From: Nostoc sp. FACHB-280 | GTDB lineage: Bacteria; Cyanobacteriota; Cyanobacteriia; Cyanobacteriales; Nostocaceae | Direction of reading: 5' to 3' | NCBI RefSeq assembly: GCF_014697615.1 | Contig: NZ_JACJSD010000003.1 | Location: 186,001-250,000 of the forward strand | DNA length: 64,000 nucleotides | Shown here: positions 16,558 to 25,571 of the stretch, piece by piece | How positions within the stretch are numbered: position 1 is the first letter of the stretch | Layout: each line of letters starts with the position of its first letter | Translations under genes and position numbers: made by a program | Notes under the pieces: model-generated | What the model was told of the DNA's origin: nothing | Database searches by the model: none | The model's input: the letters and a program-made list of their open reading frames with translations, nothing else

Positions 16558-17655
16558 TTACATAGACACCGCCGCACCACTAGTTGGCTTAGGCGATTGC
16601 ACTTCACCACCCACCCGTAACTGATATAGCTCTACTAAGCGTTGTTCGTCTTTACACAAATCGCGGTAAATTTCTTTAAAAATAGAGGTTGCTACTGGGT
16701 CAGTAAACATTGCAGATAAATTACCAACGTCCCCAATACCTGTTTGCAAGTCACCTAAAGCACAACGAATTTGATAAATGTCATCACTACCAGTCATAGC
16801 AGTTTTGACTTTGGCATATTGATTAGCAATATTGGCAGCTAAAGAAGGTTTTTCACCTAAATTATTGAGGTATGTTTCTAATAGTTCAATGTGGCGCTGT
16901 TTACTTGCAATCATCTCTTGAAAGATGACTTTAACTTGAGTATCTGATTCTTTTTCGTAATATTTTTCGAGAGCTTCTAGAGAATAACGCTCACCACTTA
17001 AAGCAGTATTTAAACCTCTGGCAATTTCACCTTTAGTTGAACCACCCCAAGCATCAGCAATTTTCCACCATTCGGCGTTAGTATCTGTTTCATCGGGAAG
17101 CGCCACATCTTTACCACCGTAACCAAGGCGACTGAGAATAGCTGTGGTAAAAATTGCCAAGTCCCCAGGTTCACGGGAAGTAATTAAATTACCGTCAACT
17201 ACAAGTGGTTCATCTTGATAATCTGCACCTGCATTCAGCATATCGCGGCGGATAGCCACAAAACCAGTAGCGCGTCTGTCTCTGAGCAAATCGCCTTCAA
17301 TTAATAATTGTGGCCCGTGACAAACTGCGGCGACAAGCTTTCCTTGTTGCATAGCTTCCTGCACAAAGCGCACTGTATTTGGGTTGCGGCGCATTTTATC
17401 GGGAGCCATACCACCAGGAATTACGACTGCATCGAATTCTGATGCGATCGCTTCTGTAGTTGTACCATCAGGTTGAACGGAAACTCTACCGCGTTTACCT
17501 TTGTATTTTTCATTCATCCGCGAACCGAGGACAACTACATCCATTCCTGCTTGTTTCAAGCCATGACAAGGAATTGTAAATTCTGCATCTTCGACATCAT
17601 TTTCAATCAAAATTGCAACTTTTTTCTTCCCAGAATGATTGTTTTGATATGACAT
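16558..17655 (-). CDS. DJ-1/PfpI domain fused to a ferritin-like (DUF2383-type) helical domain
   Basis: A 365-residue fusion. Residues 11-185 are a DJ-1/PfpI glutamine-amidotransferase-like domain: AILIENDVEDAEF, VVIPGGMAPDKMR and the nucleophile elbow AAVCHGP with the reactive Cys at about 112; E18 is placed to support it. Members act as proteases, glyoxalase III or deglycases, or oxidative stress chaperones. Residues 210-350 are all-helical with ExxxxYY and HIELLE patterns of DUF2383/PA2169-like ferritin folds. The fusion suggests a stress-related role combining carbonyl handling with a four-helix bundle. It is the second operon gene, 54 bases after DUF2267. Confidence 0.82.
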   Translation of the reverse strand: MSYQNNHSGKKKVAILIENDVEDAEFTIPCHGLKQAGMDVVVLGSRMNEKYKGKRGRVSVQPDGTTTEAIASEFDAVVIPGGMAPDKMRRNPNTVRFVQEAMQQGKLVAAVCHGPQLLIEGDLLRDRRATGFVAIRRDMLNAGADYQDEPLVVDGNLITSREPGDLAIFTTAILSRLGYGGKDVALPDETDTNAEWWKIADAWGGSTKGEIARGLNTALSGERYSLEALEKYYEKESDTQVKVIFQEMIASKQRHIELLETYLNNLGEKPSLAANIANQYAKVKTAMTGSDDIYQIRCALGDLQTGIGDVGNLSAMFTDPVATSIFKEIYRDLCKDEQRLVELYQLRVGGEVQSPKPTSGAAVSM

Positions 17656-17709
17656 AGATTTACCTAGTTTGATTAATTGTGTGGAAACTTATTAAGAAAG
17701 ATTGCTGAA

Positions 17710-18111
17710 CTATGCAGGAACTTCACTAGTAGGTGGTGCAGTGAATAGTTCTTCATAATCGTGGCTAAAATGGGCTTGAAACCGAGAAAAAATCTCAGGA
17801 TTTATCGCATTTTGCAAGACAGCAAAAACTGCCCGGACATGAATTGCAGTAATGGTAGGTTCTATATGTTCTTTTTGGCTGACACGTTTAATAAACTCTT
17901 GGAGATTAAAATTTTGACTACTCGCTTTTGTTTGTACTTGCAAATAATGACTTAGTTCCTGTGGGAGTTGTACAGCTAAATCTTGAATGTCATTTTCTGC
18001 TACACGTTCTTTAATAGTTTCTAGGGTTGCACGAGTAGCAAGTTCAGCCTCCTCAAGAGAATTAGATTGAGAGAGACTTTGGACATGGGTAATAAACTCG
18101 TGATATTCCAC
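17710..18111 (-). CDS. DUF2267 family protein
   Basis: A 133-residue soluble helical protein with the DUF2267 pattern: YHEFITHVQ at the start, ATRATLETIKERV, and LAVQLPQELSHYL in the middle, then the second half FIKRVSQKEHIEP, where a duplicated helical unit begins. Function of the family is unknown, although it often neighbours stress genes. It is the first gene of the minus-strand operon and starts at an ATG with AGGTTAAAAG upstream. Confidence 0.82.
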   Translation of the reverse strand: MEYHEFITHVQSLSQSNSLEEAELATRATLETIKERVAENDIQDLAVQLPQELSHYLQVQTKASSQNFNLQEFIKRVSQKEHIEPTITAIHVRAVFAVLQNAINPEIFSRFQAHFSHDYEELFTAPPTSEVPA

Positions 18112-18442
18112 TTTTAACCTCCACTGAAATCAATTCAATTTTGGGTATGAGAAATTTGTCAGGAATAAAAATATAAATGATAATTTTACCCAAGAAAAAG
18201 TTATGAGTTGAGAAGAAATTCAGGGAGCTTGTTGTGTGGTTTGAGTACTTCTAACTCATAACTAACAGATTCAACTACAAGTGGCTTAACCTTGAATTTA
18301 CTCTTACAACAGTAGGCTGTAAAAATTACATTAACTTCGTTCTAAGGGGATATATTTTTTTACTACTAAAGTTGTACATCGGAAGTCGGACAAATTTTAA
18401 TAATAAAAACGTTAGTGTAAGGATGCAGAAAAAACAGATATT
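18112..18442. other. Divergent intergenic region, probable double promoter
   Basis: These 331 bases separate two divergent starts: the seven-gene stress operon (minus) and DUF6335 (plus). No reading frame, RNA hairpin with T-run or recognised operator is visible. The sequence is A+T-rich with a GTTATGAGTT/AACTCATAAC inverted pair (18201-18210 and 18251-18260), which could be a regulator site shared by both promoters. This is an inference from position and symmetry only. Confidence 0.45.
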
Positions 18443-18829
18443 ATGGCAGAAAAAAATCAGCATCCTGAAGTTAATTCAGAAGATTTACCGCAAGAAATTA
18501 CTGAATCTTACGGCACTGGAGTCAAAGACTTACCAGGGTACAATATTGGTGAGCGATCGCTAGACCCAAATACCCCAGAGTATCCTGATAGCCCCGAAGT
18601 CACCAGTGAGGACGGTTATACTTATTGGCAAGATACCGTAGGCGATGAAGCTGTGGGTGGTACTGTCGCGGTTCCTGAACAAGATGTTACCGAAGAAATT
18701 GAAGCAGCCGTTGGTTTAGAAATGAGCGATCGCACCTCCCTCCATACCAACGACATTCTCGAACAACGCGATGATCGTCGCTGGGAACTAGACCCCCAAT
18801 CATCGGAAGATTATCAAGAACGAGATTAA
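18443..18829 (+). CDS. DUF6335 family acidic protein
   Basis: A 128-residue, very acidic, soluble protein typical of the cyanobacterial DUF6335 family: ESYGTGVKDLPGY near the start, DPNTPEYPDSPEVTSEDG in the middle and a closing DILEQRDDRRWELDP. No enzymatic motif or transmembrane segment is present and the chain looks partly disordered. It is divergent from the stress operon, which fits a stress-linked role, but no function is established. Confidence 0.8.
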   Translation: MAEKNQHPEVNSEDLPQEITESYGTGVKDLPGYNIGERSLDPNTPEYPDSPEVTSEDGYTYWQDTVGDEAVGGTVAVPEQDVTEEIEAAVGLEMSDRTSLHTNDILEQRDDRRWELDPQSSEDYQERD

Positions 18830-18838
18830 AATCCAACT

Positions 18839-18866
18839 TGTAGAGACTTTGTATAAAAGTCTCTAT
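18839..18866. repeat. Palindrome TAGAGACTTT, possible terminator
   Basis: Arms TAGAGACTTT and AAAGTCTCTA flank a short GTATA loop ten bases after the DUF6335 stop codon. It belongs to the GTAGAGAC hairpin group also at 12201 and 46221. It could terminate the DUF6335 transcript, although no long T-run follows. Confidence 0.65.
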
Positions 18867-19004
18867 AACTTGAGAAATCAAATAAAATTGCTATAGTTTG
18901 CGTAATTTTTCTATTGTTGTAGTAGAAAATCCAAATAGAAGCCGTAAATTCTACCGCCGCAATAAGCCAAAATTTTTATAGGCGAGAATTCGAGAAGATT
19001 GAAA

Positions 19005-19982
19005 ATGGACATCAAACACGGCTTCATTGGCGCAGTAGGGAACACACCTTTAATTCGTTTAAACAGTTTTAGTGAAGAAACAGGATGTGAAATTCTGGCG
19101 AAAGCAGAATTTCTCAACCCTGGCGGTTCTGTGAAAGACCGAGCCGCACTGTATATTATTCAAGATGCCGAAGAAAAAGGTTTACTCAAACCCGGTGGTA
19201 CTGTAGTGGAAGGAACCGCAGGTAACACAGGTATTGGACTGGCGCATATTTGCAACGCTAAAGGCTACAAATGCCTGATCATTATTCCTAACACCCAGTC
19301 CCAAGAAAAAATCGATGCACTTACAGCGTTAGGTGCAGAAGTTCGACCAGTCCCCGCAGTACCTTATAAAGACCCAAATAACTACGTCAAACTATCTGGT
19401 AGAGTTGCCGCAGAGTTAGATAACGCCATTTGGGCAAATCAGTTTGATAATTTAGCTAATCGCCGCGCCCACTACGAAACCACAGGCCCAGAAATTTGGA
19501 CACAGACAGATGGTAAAATAGACGGATGGGTAGCCGCAACTGGTACAGGTGGAACCTTTGCTGGTGTGGCATTGTACCTGAAAGAACAAAATCCGGCGAT
19601 TAAATGTGTTGTTGCCGATCCTCTAGGTAGTGGACTTTATAGCTATATCAAAACTGGTGAAATCCATTTAGAAGGTAATTCTATTACTGAAGGCATTGGT
19701 AACAGTCGCATCACAGCCAATATGGAAGGCGCACCTGCTGATGATGCCATTCAAATAGATGACACAGAAGCTTTGCGCGTCGTTTACCAATTGCTACGGA
19801 AAGATGGCCTCTTGATGGGTGGCTCAACAGGTATTAATGTGGCGGCGGCTGTTGCTTTGGCAAAACAATTAGGCCCTGGACATACTATTGTCACTATTCT
19901 TTGTGATAGTGGTTCCCGCTATCAATCACGCATATTTAACCGTGATTGGCTGGCTTCTAAAGGGTTATCAGTAAATTATTAA
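19005..19982 (+). CDS. cysK: Cysteine synthase A (O-acetylserine sulfhydrylase)
   Basis: The enzyme makes L-cysteine from O-acetylserine and sulfide in the cytoplasm with pyridoxal phosphate. The start is taken as the ATG at 19005 (325 residues); a TTG two codons earlier is not needed. The PLP lysine lies in NPGGSVKDR (K44), the substrate loop is [11 protein letters not shown], and the phosphate-binding loop is TGTGGTFAG. The chain has the usual family length. It is a variant with [14 protein letters not shown] near the end, related to CysK-like enzymes in many cyanobacteria that carry more than one copy. It is a single gene. Confidence 0.9.
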   Translation: MDIKHGFIGAVGNTPLIRLNSFSEETGCEILAKAEFLNPGGSVKDRAALYIIQDAEEKGLLKPGGTVVEGTAGNTGIGLAHICNAKGYKCLIIIPNTQSQEKIDALTALGAEVRPVPAVPYKDPNNYVKLSGRVAAELDNAIWANQFDNLANRRAHYETTGPEIWTQTDGKIDGWVAATGTGGTFAGVALYLKEQNPAIKCVVADPLGSGLYSYIKTGEIHLEGNSITEGIGNSRITANMEGAPADDAIQIDDTEALRVVYQLLRKDGLLMGGSTGINVAAAVALAKQLGPGHTIVTILCDSGSRYQSRIFNRDWLASKGLSVNY

Positions 19983-20246
19983 AAGGAAATAGAGAACAGG
20001 CAACAGGGGACAGGAAAATCCCCATCATTAAAATCCGATGATTGGGACAAAAACATATTTTTTCTTGCACTACCTGTCTCGAAAAAAATGTTTTATCTCT
20101 TTCCAAAAATAAATTTAGGGGTTTGGAAACCGATATTCAGACAGTGTTTTATGACTGTTACCTGTTCCCTATTACCTGTTTCCTTTGCTCAATGGACATC
20201 TCCAGTTGACCGATGACCATTGACTATTGACAAATGACATTGAGAA

Positions 20247-20582
20247 ATGACAAACATAACTCAACCATCAAATTCAGCGGCTAGTAGCCAAGCATCCACT
20301 CACAGGTGCGTGCGGGTGTGCCAAAATCGCACCTGTAAAAAGCAAGGCGCGGCTAAAGTTTTAGAAGCTTTGGCAAATTTACCAGTCCCCGCAGATGTGA
20401 CTGTAACAGCTAGTGGTTGTTTGGGACAATGCGGTAATGGGCCGATAGTGCTGGTTCTACCTGATATGGTTTGGTATAGCGGTGTGCAAGCCAATGAAGT
20501 ACCTCTATTGGTAGAACAACATTTACATTGTGGTGAAAGAGTCAAACAGATGCTTTATTATCGATTTCATCCTCAAGGATAA
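20247..20582 (+). CDS. Thioredoxin-like [2Fe-2S] ferredoxin
   Basis: A 111-residue protein with four cysteines spaced for a thioredoxin-like [2Fe-2S] cluster: C25 and C30 in VCQNRTCKKQG, and C58 and C62 in GCLGQCGNGP. Such domains appear in NuoE/HoxE-type subunits and stand-alone Shethna-like ferredoxins. Here it stands alone with no hydrogenase or diaphorase genes nearby, so it is probably a small electron carrier with unknown partner. The DUF5331 gene follows 54 bases downstream. Confidence 0.85.
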   Translation: MTNITQPSNSAASSQASTHRCVRVCQNRTCKKQGAAKVLEALANLPVPADVTVTASGCLGQCGNGPIVLVLPDMVWYSGVQANEVPLLVEQHLHCGERVKQMLYYRFHPQG

Positions 20583-20636
20583 ATCTAATTACAGACAACC
20601 AGGTCTGCTCTATTGTTGACTCAAGTGAGGCATCCG

Positions 20637-21440
20637 ATGAATATTCAGCAGCTACGTCAATCATTAAAAATGAAGTGGCTGGGTTACTATAAACAAAATC
20701 GTCCCTGGCTAGTGAAAATGCGAGTTTGGGGAAATTATAATGGCCTGCGAAGACCATCATCTGGCTTTATTTTGGCGACTTTATCGGTTTTAGAACCAGA
20801 ATTTGAGCAGATGCTGGCTTTTATGATGGATTTAAATAATAATCCCGATGACATAGTTACAGCTTTGGGACTGAACTTTAATCCTGATGACGAATTGCGT
20901 TTAACAAACTTAGATGAAGCTTCGCCGATAAAGGAAATTCCTGAAAATAAATCGCTTGAAGAACAACCTGTGCGATCGCTTGCCACAGCTAACGATATAA
21001 TTCCTCAATCTCCACCTAATATCCAACATCCCGAAAACGTCACTTCCGATTTACCACAGGCGCACAAACTTTTACCAGCTTTTGCAGTTGCAACTAAAGT
21101 GACCCTCAAATCCTCTAGTAAATCACGCCAAAATATACCAATATCATCTTTAGCCCTAGCCACAACAGTTCCCAGTAATGGTAAAACGGTCGCATTAGCA
21201 GTGGAACTTCCCAATCATGGCAAATTAATGCCCAGAAGTGTTGTAGTTTCTCGTCAGATAGCGATAAATAGCCAAGCGAAACCTGCACCATTGTTGACTG
21301 AGACTACTGAAGTGTCTACTAATGGCAAATCACCACAAAATTTACAACAAAACTCACCTCAAAAAACTCCACCTTTGACTCATAGCAATGCTCGTAGTCT
21401 AGCTTCTTGGGTTGATGAATTTTGTCAAGGTAGAGTTTGA
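20637..21440 (+). CDS. DUF5331 family protein
   Basis: The start is placed at the ATG at 20637 (MNIQQLRQSLK), which begins the conserved domain; an upstream TTG gives eight extra unsupported residues. The first 80 residues match the cyanobacterial DUF5331 pattern: KWLGYYKQNRPWLVKM, GLRRPSSGFILATLSVLEP and ALGLNFNPDDEL. The remaining 185 residues are Pro/Ser/Thr/Gln-rich and probably disordered, ending with SLASWVDEFCQG, another conserved tail. Function unknown. It follows the small ferredoxin and may share its transcript. Confidence 0.8.
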   Translation: MNIQQLRQSLKMKWLGYYKQNRPWLVKMRVWGNYNGLRRPSSGFILATLSVLEPEFEQMLAFMMDLNNNPDDIVTALGLNFNPDDELRLTNLDEASPIKEIPENKSLEEQPVRSLATANDIIPQSPPNIQHPENVTSDLPQAHKLLPAFAVATKVTLKSSSKSRQNIPISSLALATTVPSNGKTVALAVELPNHGKLMPRSVVVSRQIAINSQAKPAPLLTETTEVSTNGKSPQNLQQNSPQKTPPLTHSNARSLASWVDEFCQGRV

Positions 21441-21503
21441 GAAGTTGCTAATTAGGGTTTGTACATTAGGGATGTGATTTTAGCGATCGCATCCTGACAT
21501 AAA

Positions 21504-21839
21504 TCAAGCAACCGCAAAATCAGTATATTGCCTAACATCCTCTGGACGAAAAGCTAAAACAATTTTATCTTTGGGAATACCTGCGGCTACGAGTTCATTG
21601 GCAATACCGTATTCAGTCCCATCACGCTGAATCCAAACTTTTCCATCAATAATTTCAATATGGATAATACAACCATGAACTCGTTCATCTCCCTCCCATC
21701 CCAAAGTCATGACTATGTAATTAGTAGCTGTGCGATCAATAATCAGTCTTATTTCTAATTGACGATTGGCGTAGGGTATTTTTATATATTCAGTCAAAAT
21801 CTCCTCGATAATTTTCTGATATTTGTCTAGGGTATCCAT
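21504..21839 (-). CDS. XisI-like protein (fdxN element excision controlling factor family)
   Basis: With the ATG at 21839 the protein has 111 residues, which is the usual XisI length; a longer frame to 21884 is less likely. It opens with MDTLDKYQKIIEEIL and has YVMTLGWEGDERVHGCIIHIEII and GIPKDKIVLAFRPEDVR in pieces, all typical. XisI was named for its role with XisF and XisH in removing the fdxN DNA element in heterocysts; many cyanobacteria carry extra XisH-XisI pairs of unknown role. No xisH lies next to it here, so it is an orphan. The purU gene ends 45 bases upstream. Confidence 0.85.
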   Translation of the reverse strand: MDTLDKYQKIIEEILTEYIKIPYANRQLEIRLIIDRTATNYIVMTLGWEGDERVHGCIIHIEIIDGKVWIQRDGTEYGIANELVAAGIPKDKIVLAFRPEDVRQYTDFAVA

Positions 21840-21884
21840 AGTGTTCTTTGTGCATCTTGAAAAATTTTTAACAACAATCAACAA

Positions 21885-22739
21885 TTACTCAAACACAACG
21901 GTACGATTACCATAAACCAGCACACGGTTTTGTAAATGTAACCGCACCGCCCTGGCTAATACAACTCGCTCTAAATCTTTACCTTTCCTAACCAAATCTT
22001 CTACTTCATCACGGTGGCTGACTCTCACTACATCTTGTTCAATGATTGGCCCTGCATCTAAATCTGTAGTTACATAATGAGAGGTTGCACCAATGATTTT
22101 CACACCTCTTTCAAACGCTCTATGATAAGGATTTGCACCGACAAAAGCTGGTAAAAATGAGTGATGAATATTAATAATTTGAGGAAATTTAGCAATAAAA
22201 TCAGCACTAACAATTTGCATATATTTTGCCAAAACAACCAAATCAATTTTGTATTGGTGTAATAATTCTAATTGTTTAGCTTCTTGTTCTGGTTTGTTTT
22301 CTTTGGTAATGGGAATGTGATGAAAATCCATCCCAAATTGGTCTGCGGCTACTTTTAAATGAGGATGATTGCTAATAATTAACGGAATTTCGGCGGTGAA
22401 TTCTTTAGCACGATGTCGCCAAATTAAATCGTAGAGACAATGGTCTTGGCGGCTGACCCAAATCGCTATACGTGGTACAGAGTCAGAAAAATGGAGTTCC
22501 CATTTAGCGCCTAAAGGTTGAGCGATCGCATTAAACGCCGGGCCAATTAAATCTTTGGGTAAATTAAATCCTGCTAACTGCCATTCTATCCGAGTGAGAA
22601 ATAACCCCGCCGAAAAATCTGTGTGCTGATCTGCATGAATAATATTGCCACCATTGGCATAAATAAAGTTAGCAATTTTGGCAACAAGTCCTCGTTGATC
22701 AGGACAAGAAATGAGCAGGGTAGCAGTTGTCGTGGACAT
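21885..22739 (-). CDS. purU: Formyltetrahydrofolate deformylase
   Basis: The enzyme hydrolyses 10-formyl-tetrahydrofolate to formate and tetrahydrofolate in the cytoplasm, balancing one-carbon pools and supplying formate for PurT. The 284-residue chain has an N-terminal ACT domain (residues 5-80, SCPDQRGLVAKIANFI) and a formyltransferase domain with NIHHSFLPAF and the catalytic aspartate in TTDLDAGPIIEQD, as expected. Start is ATG. The XisI-like gene follows. Confidence 0.92.
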   Translation of the reverse strand: MSTTTATLLISCPDQRGLVAKIANFIYANGGNIIHADQHTDFSAGLFLTRIEWQLAGFNLPKDLIGPAFNAIAQPLGAKWELHFSDSVPRIAIWVSRQDHCLYDLIWRHRAKEFTAEIPLIISNHPHLKVAADQFGMDFHHIPITKENKPEQEAKQLELLHQYKIDLVVLAKYMQIVSADFIAKFPQIINIHHSFLPAFVGANPYHRAFERGVKIIGATSHYVTTDLDAGPIIEQDVVRVSHRDEVEDLVRKGKDLERVVLARAVRLHLQNRVLVYGNRTVVFE

Positions 22740-22802
22740 AAAATAATTTGTAATTGAAAAAAATCAAAAGCTAAAGTTTGCGTGAATTTATTCTGAATTC
22801 TT

Positions 22803-23429
22803 TTATTTAGTATTGGTTGGTGTTGGTAGAGGAAGATTAGTGGGCAAAGGTGTTGATTTACTGTTATCAACAGTTTGTCGCCATTCTGATAACTCCCGGT
22901 TAACGGCATTGACAAAATCGGTAGATACTAATAATACATTGATATTGCCGTTTGGTTGTGTAGCTGAGTCAGCTTGAGCATAGACAAAACGATTATTAAA
23001 ATTAGATTTGCCCAAAATTAACTGATGGGTTTGCTGATTTTTCAGTTTAATCTCAACGGTGGCGTTGGGTTGAGCTAAACCAAATTCTGTGAGTTGATTA
23101 GCAGAGGTTGATATAATGCGATCGCTTTTACCTTTAACCAACAAATCCATTAAATAAGAAACGATCGCATCATTGGCTGAATCTGATACTGGATATTTCA
23201 GCAACCATTTAGGATTACTCCCCTGAGAGTTGCGTTCTAACATCAGAGTGTAAGCTTTTGTTTTCACTGTCAAAGACTGCACATCATCTTCCGCAAAAGT
23301 GAAAATTTGCTGTTGTTTCGCCTTGACTTCTTCTTGCTGAGTTGCACTTCTAATTTCATGGAAATACACGAAACCACCCAAACCCAGCGCCAACAATACT
23401 AATATTAAAGTTGTCTTTGGAAATTTCAT
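22803..23429 (-). CDS. DUF4340 domain protein, partner of the GldG-type ABC exporter
   Basis: A 208-residue protein with one N-terminal membrane helix (TLILVLLALGLGGFVYFHE) and a periplasmic domain of the DUF4340 type (LTVKTKAYTLMLERN, WLLKYPVSDSANDAIVSYLMDLL, FGLAQPNATVEI). DUF4340 proteins are regularly encoded after GldA-GldF-GldG ABC genes. Here it is the last gene of that minus-strand operon, but separated from gldG by a 328-base gap containing a MITE. Function in the exporter is not known. Confidence 0.82.
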   Translation of the reverse strand: MKFPKTTLILVLLALGLGGFVYFHEIRSATQQEEVKAKQQQIFTFAEDDVQSLTVKTKAYTLMLERNSQGSNPKWLLKYPVSDSANDAIVSYLMDLLVKGKSDRIISTSANQLTEFGLAQPNATVEIKLKNQQTHQLILGKSNFNNRFVYAQADSATQPNGNINVLLVSTDFVNAVNRELSEWRQTVDNSKSTPLPTNLPLPTPTNTK

Positions 23430-23600
23430 TGTTTAATTAGGGACTGACAATTAAAAAAATATCCATTATTTAGCGACAAGGAAGACAAGGAGGACAAGGG
23501 AGATAGAGGTCTTGTTGAGTGAACAAAATTGGATAATTTATTTTTTGGAGTACCTTTAATCATTAATGTATCTATCTCTGTTTACCTACTTCCAACTTCC

Positions 23601-23753
23601 TAATACCAATTTAATGTGAAGTTGCACATATTTCGATCCCCCTAAATCCCCCTTAAAAAGGGGGACTTTGATATATGTTTTTCCGGTTCCCCCCTTTTGA
23701 AGGGGGGCTAGGGGGGATCTGATTCTATGCAACTTCATAAAAAATTGGTATAA
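23601..23753. mobile_element. MITE-like element with nested inverted repeats
   Basis: A 150-base non-coding element. The outer arms are ATACCAATTTAATGTGAAGT (23603 onward) and its imperfect complement ending at 23751 (GCAACTTCAT then ATTGGTAT). Inside, a second inverted repeat of GATCCCCCTAAAT / AGGGGGGATC type surrounds a CCCCCTTTTGAAGGGGGG hairpin. It sits between gldG and its DUF4340 partner. A related AAGTTGCACA end is found in the element at 43115-43250. Confidence 0.75.
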
Positions 23754-23757
23754 GTTT

Positions 23758-25509
23758 TTACCTTCTTCGCCACCAAATGAAAGCGGCTGTTAAAAAGCCA
23801 AGCAAAGGTAATACCAACAAAGATGACAATGTTAAAACATTGGCTTGTGATGTTGATAAAGTGATGCGACGATTTTTCGGTTCTTTGGGACGGATGGAAA
23901 GAGTCTGCTGATCCTGTTGACTCAGCCAAGATACAGAGTTGAGGAATACATCACCGTTTAATTGCTGTTGAAACACTCCATCGGTAGCAAAATCTGAATT
24001 TCCAAAGACTACTAAACGTGATTCTTTTGGAGTTTGTTCAGATTTCTCGGCTGTTGTGGGTGTGGGTGTTGCTTGGGTTGTTGGTGTTGGTAACGGTGAG
24101 GGTGTTGCTGGGGTTGTTGGTGTGGGAGTTGCTTGTGCTTGGGTTGTCGGAGTTGGTAATGGTGTTGCTTGTGCTGAGTTTGTTGGTGTGGGTGTAGCTG
24201 TGGGAGTTGCTTGTGCTTGAGTCGTTGGTGTTGGTAATGGTGTGGGTGTTGCTGGTAATTTTCTCGTCAACGCCACGCCTAAAGTTAGTGGCCCTTTGAG
24301 GTCTTTGTCAGGATTAAATTCTAATTTTTCGCTTTTTAGGTCGCTTTCCGCCCAACTATTAGGATAGGCTTTGGTTCGCACTAGGGGCGTAGACTCAACA
24401 CCAGCCACGGAGGTAATTTCTACTGGTCTAGCCAAACGATAAAAAGAAATACCGTTGCCAAAATCCTTGGTAATTGGGTGTTGTCCGTAGTCTGTGATGA
24501 TGGGTGCTGCGGGGCCAAGTCCCACACCTGCACCGGAAACATCAACTGCTAAACGGTTATCCAGACGCACACCCCACTCTTGTAATAAGGGGCTGAGTTT
24601 GGGGTCAGTGTCAGGGTCAATCATTAGCAGCAAGTTACCGCCACGATTGAGATAATCTTGTAAAGCTTTCACCTCTGCGTCAAAAAAGCCACGTTTAGCA
24701 CCGGCGACGACTACAACCGCAGCATCATTGGGAACTTGCAATTTATCAGCCAAGTTGAGTGGTTCAACGGTGTAACCTTTCTCGCTTAATCCTTGCACAG
24801 CCTGAGAAATACCACTTTCGCCACCAGTTAAGGGATGTTCACCATGACCTTGCACAAAATAAGCTTTAATAACTGTGGAATTAATTAATTGTTGTAGTCG
24901 GTTAGTTAATTTAATTTCTGATAAGCGTTCGTTGACATTTAACGATTGCACTAATTGGCGTTTGTTACCCGATTCTAAATAAACTTCTCCATATTCTTTT
25001 ACCCCAAATCTTTCCGCGATTCCAGGTCGGCTTTGGGGGTCAACATATTCAAATTGAAATTTAGAACTTTGACGTTGATAATTTTCTAATAATTCTCTAT
25101 CTTGGGGATTTTGATTAGTATCAAATACCCAAATTTTGACTTGTTGTGGTAGCCGGCGGACTAATTCTTGTGATTGGGGTGCAAGGGTAAATAACTGAGT
25201 TTCAGTTAAATCTTGGCGTAGTTGATAACGAACACCTAAAAAGTTAATTAACCCTAAAATTACCAATACAGCCGCAGTCGCAACAACCGCATTAGTTCCG
25301 GCTTGGGTAGAACGACTCGCCCACCAACGGCTGTGCTGACTTTGCCAAAATACCCAAAATCCAATAATGGCAATTCCGGGAATCATAAATGCTAGGGGTA
25401 ATAATCCCCAGCTACCAGATACTAACCCGGCTGTGAAACCGACCATAAATAGAAACGGCCCCAGCCAAAACAAATATTTCCAAGGTTGCTTTTTTGTGAT
25501 TTTTTTCAT
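23758..25509 (-). CDS. GldG-type ABC exporter auxiliary protein
   Basis: Start is taken at ATG 25509 (MKKITKKQPW), giving 583 residues. Two N-terminal membrane helices (about residues 10-50) and a third near residue 75 precede a large periplasmic GldG/DUF7088-like domain: LTETQLFTLAPQSQ, WVFDTNQNPQDRELLENY, and a GATase-like part VVVVAGAKRGFFDAEVKALQDYLNRGGNLLLMIDP in pieces. A final helix anchors the C-terminus. Between about residues 415 and 490 the chain is a Pro/Thr/Gln/Ala repeat linker. In Bacteroidetes the homologue belongs to the gliding apparatus; in other bacteria the role is an uncharacterised export. Confidence 0.85.
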   Translation of the reverse strand: MKKITKKQPWKYLFWLGPFLFMVGFTAGLVSGSWGLLPLAFMIPGIAIIGFWVFWQSQHSRWWASRSTQAGTNAVVATAAVLVILGLINFLGVRYQLRQDLTETQLFTLAPQSQELVRRLPQQVKIWVFDTNQNPQDRELLENYQRQSSKFQFEYVDPQSRPGIAERFGVKEYGEVYLESGNKRQLVQSLNVNERLSEIKLTNRLQQLINSTVIKAYFVQGHGEHPLTGGESGISQAVQGLSEKGYTVEPLNLADKLQVPNDAAVVVVAGAKRGFFDAEVKALQDYLNRGGNLLLMIDPDTDPKLSPLLQEWGVRLDNRLAVDVSGAGVGLGPAAPIITDYGQHPITKDFGNGISFYRLARPVEITSVAGVESTPLVRTKAYPNSWAESDLKSEKLEFNPDKDLKGPLTLGVALTRKLPATPTPLPTPTTQAQATPTATPTPTNSAQATPLPTPTTQAQATPTPTTPATPSPLPTPTTQATPTPTTAEKSEQTPKESRLVVFGNSDFATDGVFQQQLNGDVFLNSVSWLSQQDQQTLSIRPKEPKNRRITLSTSQANVLTLSSLLVLPLLGFLTAAFIWWRRR

Positions 25510-25571
25510 ATTTTGTTCTCTGTCATTTGTCTTGACCAATGACCAATAACCAATGACTAATGACTACTTAT

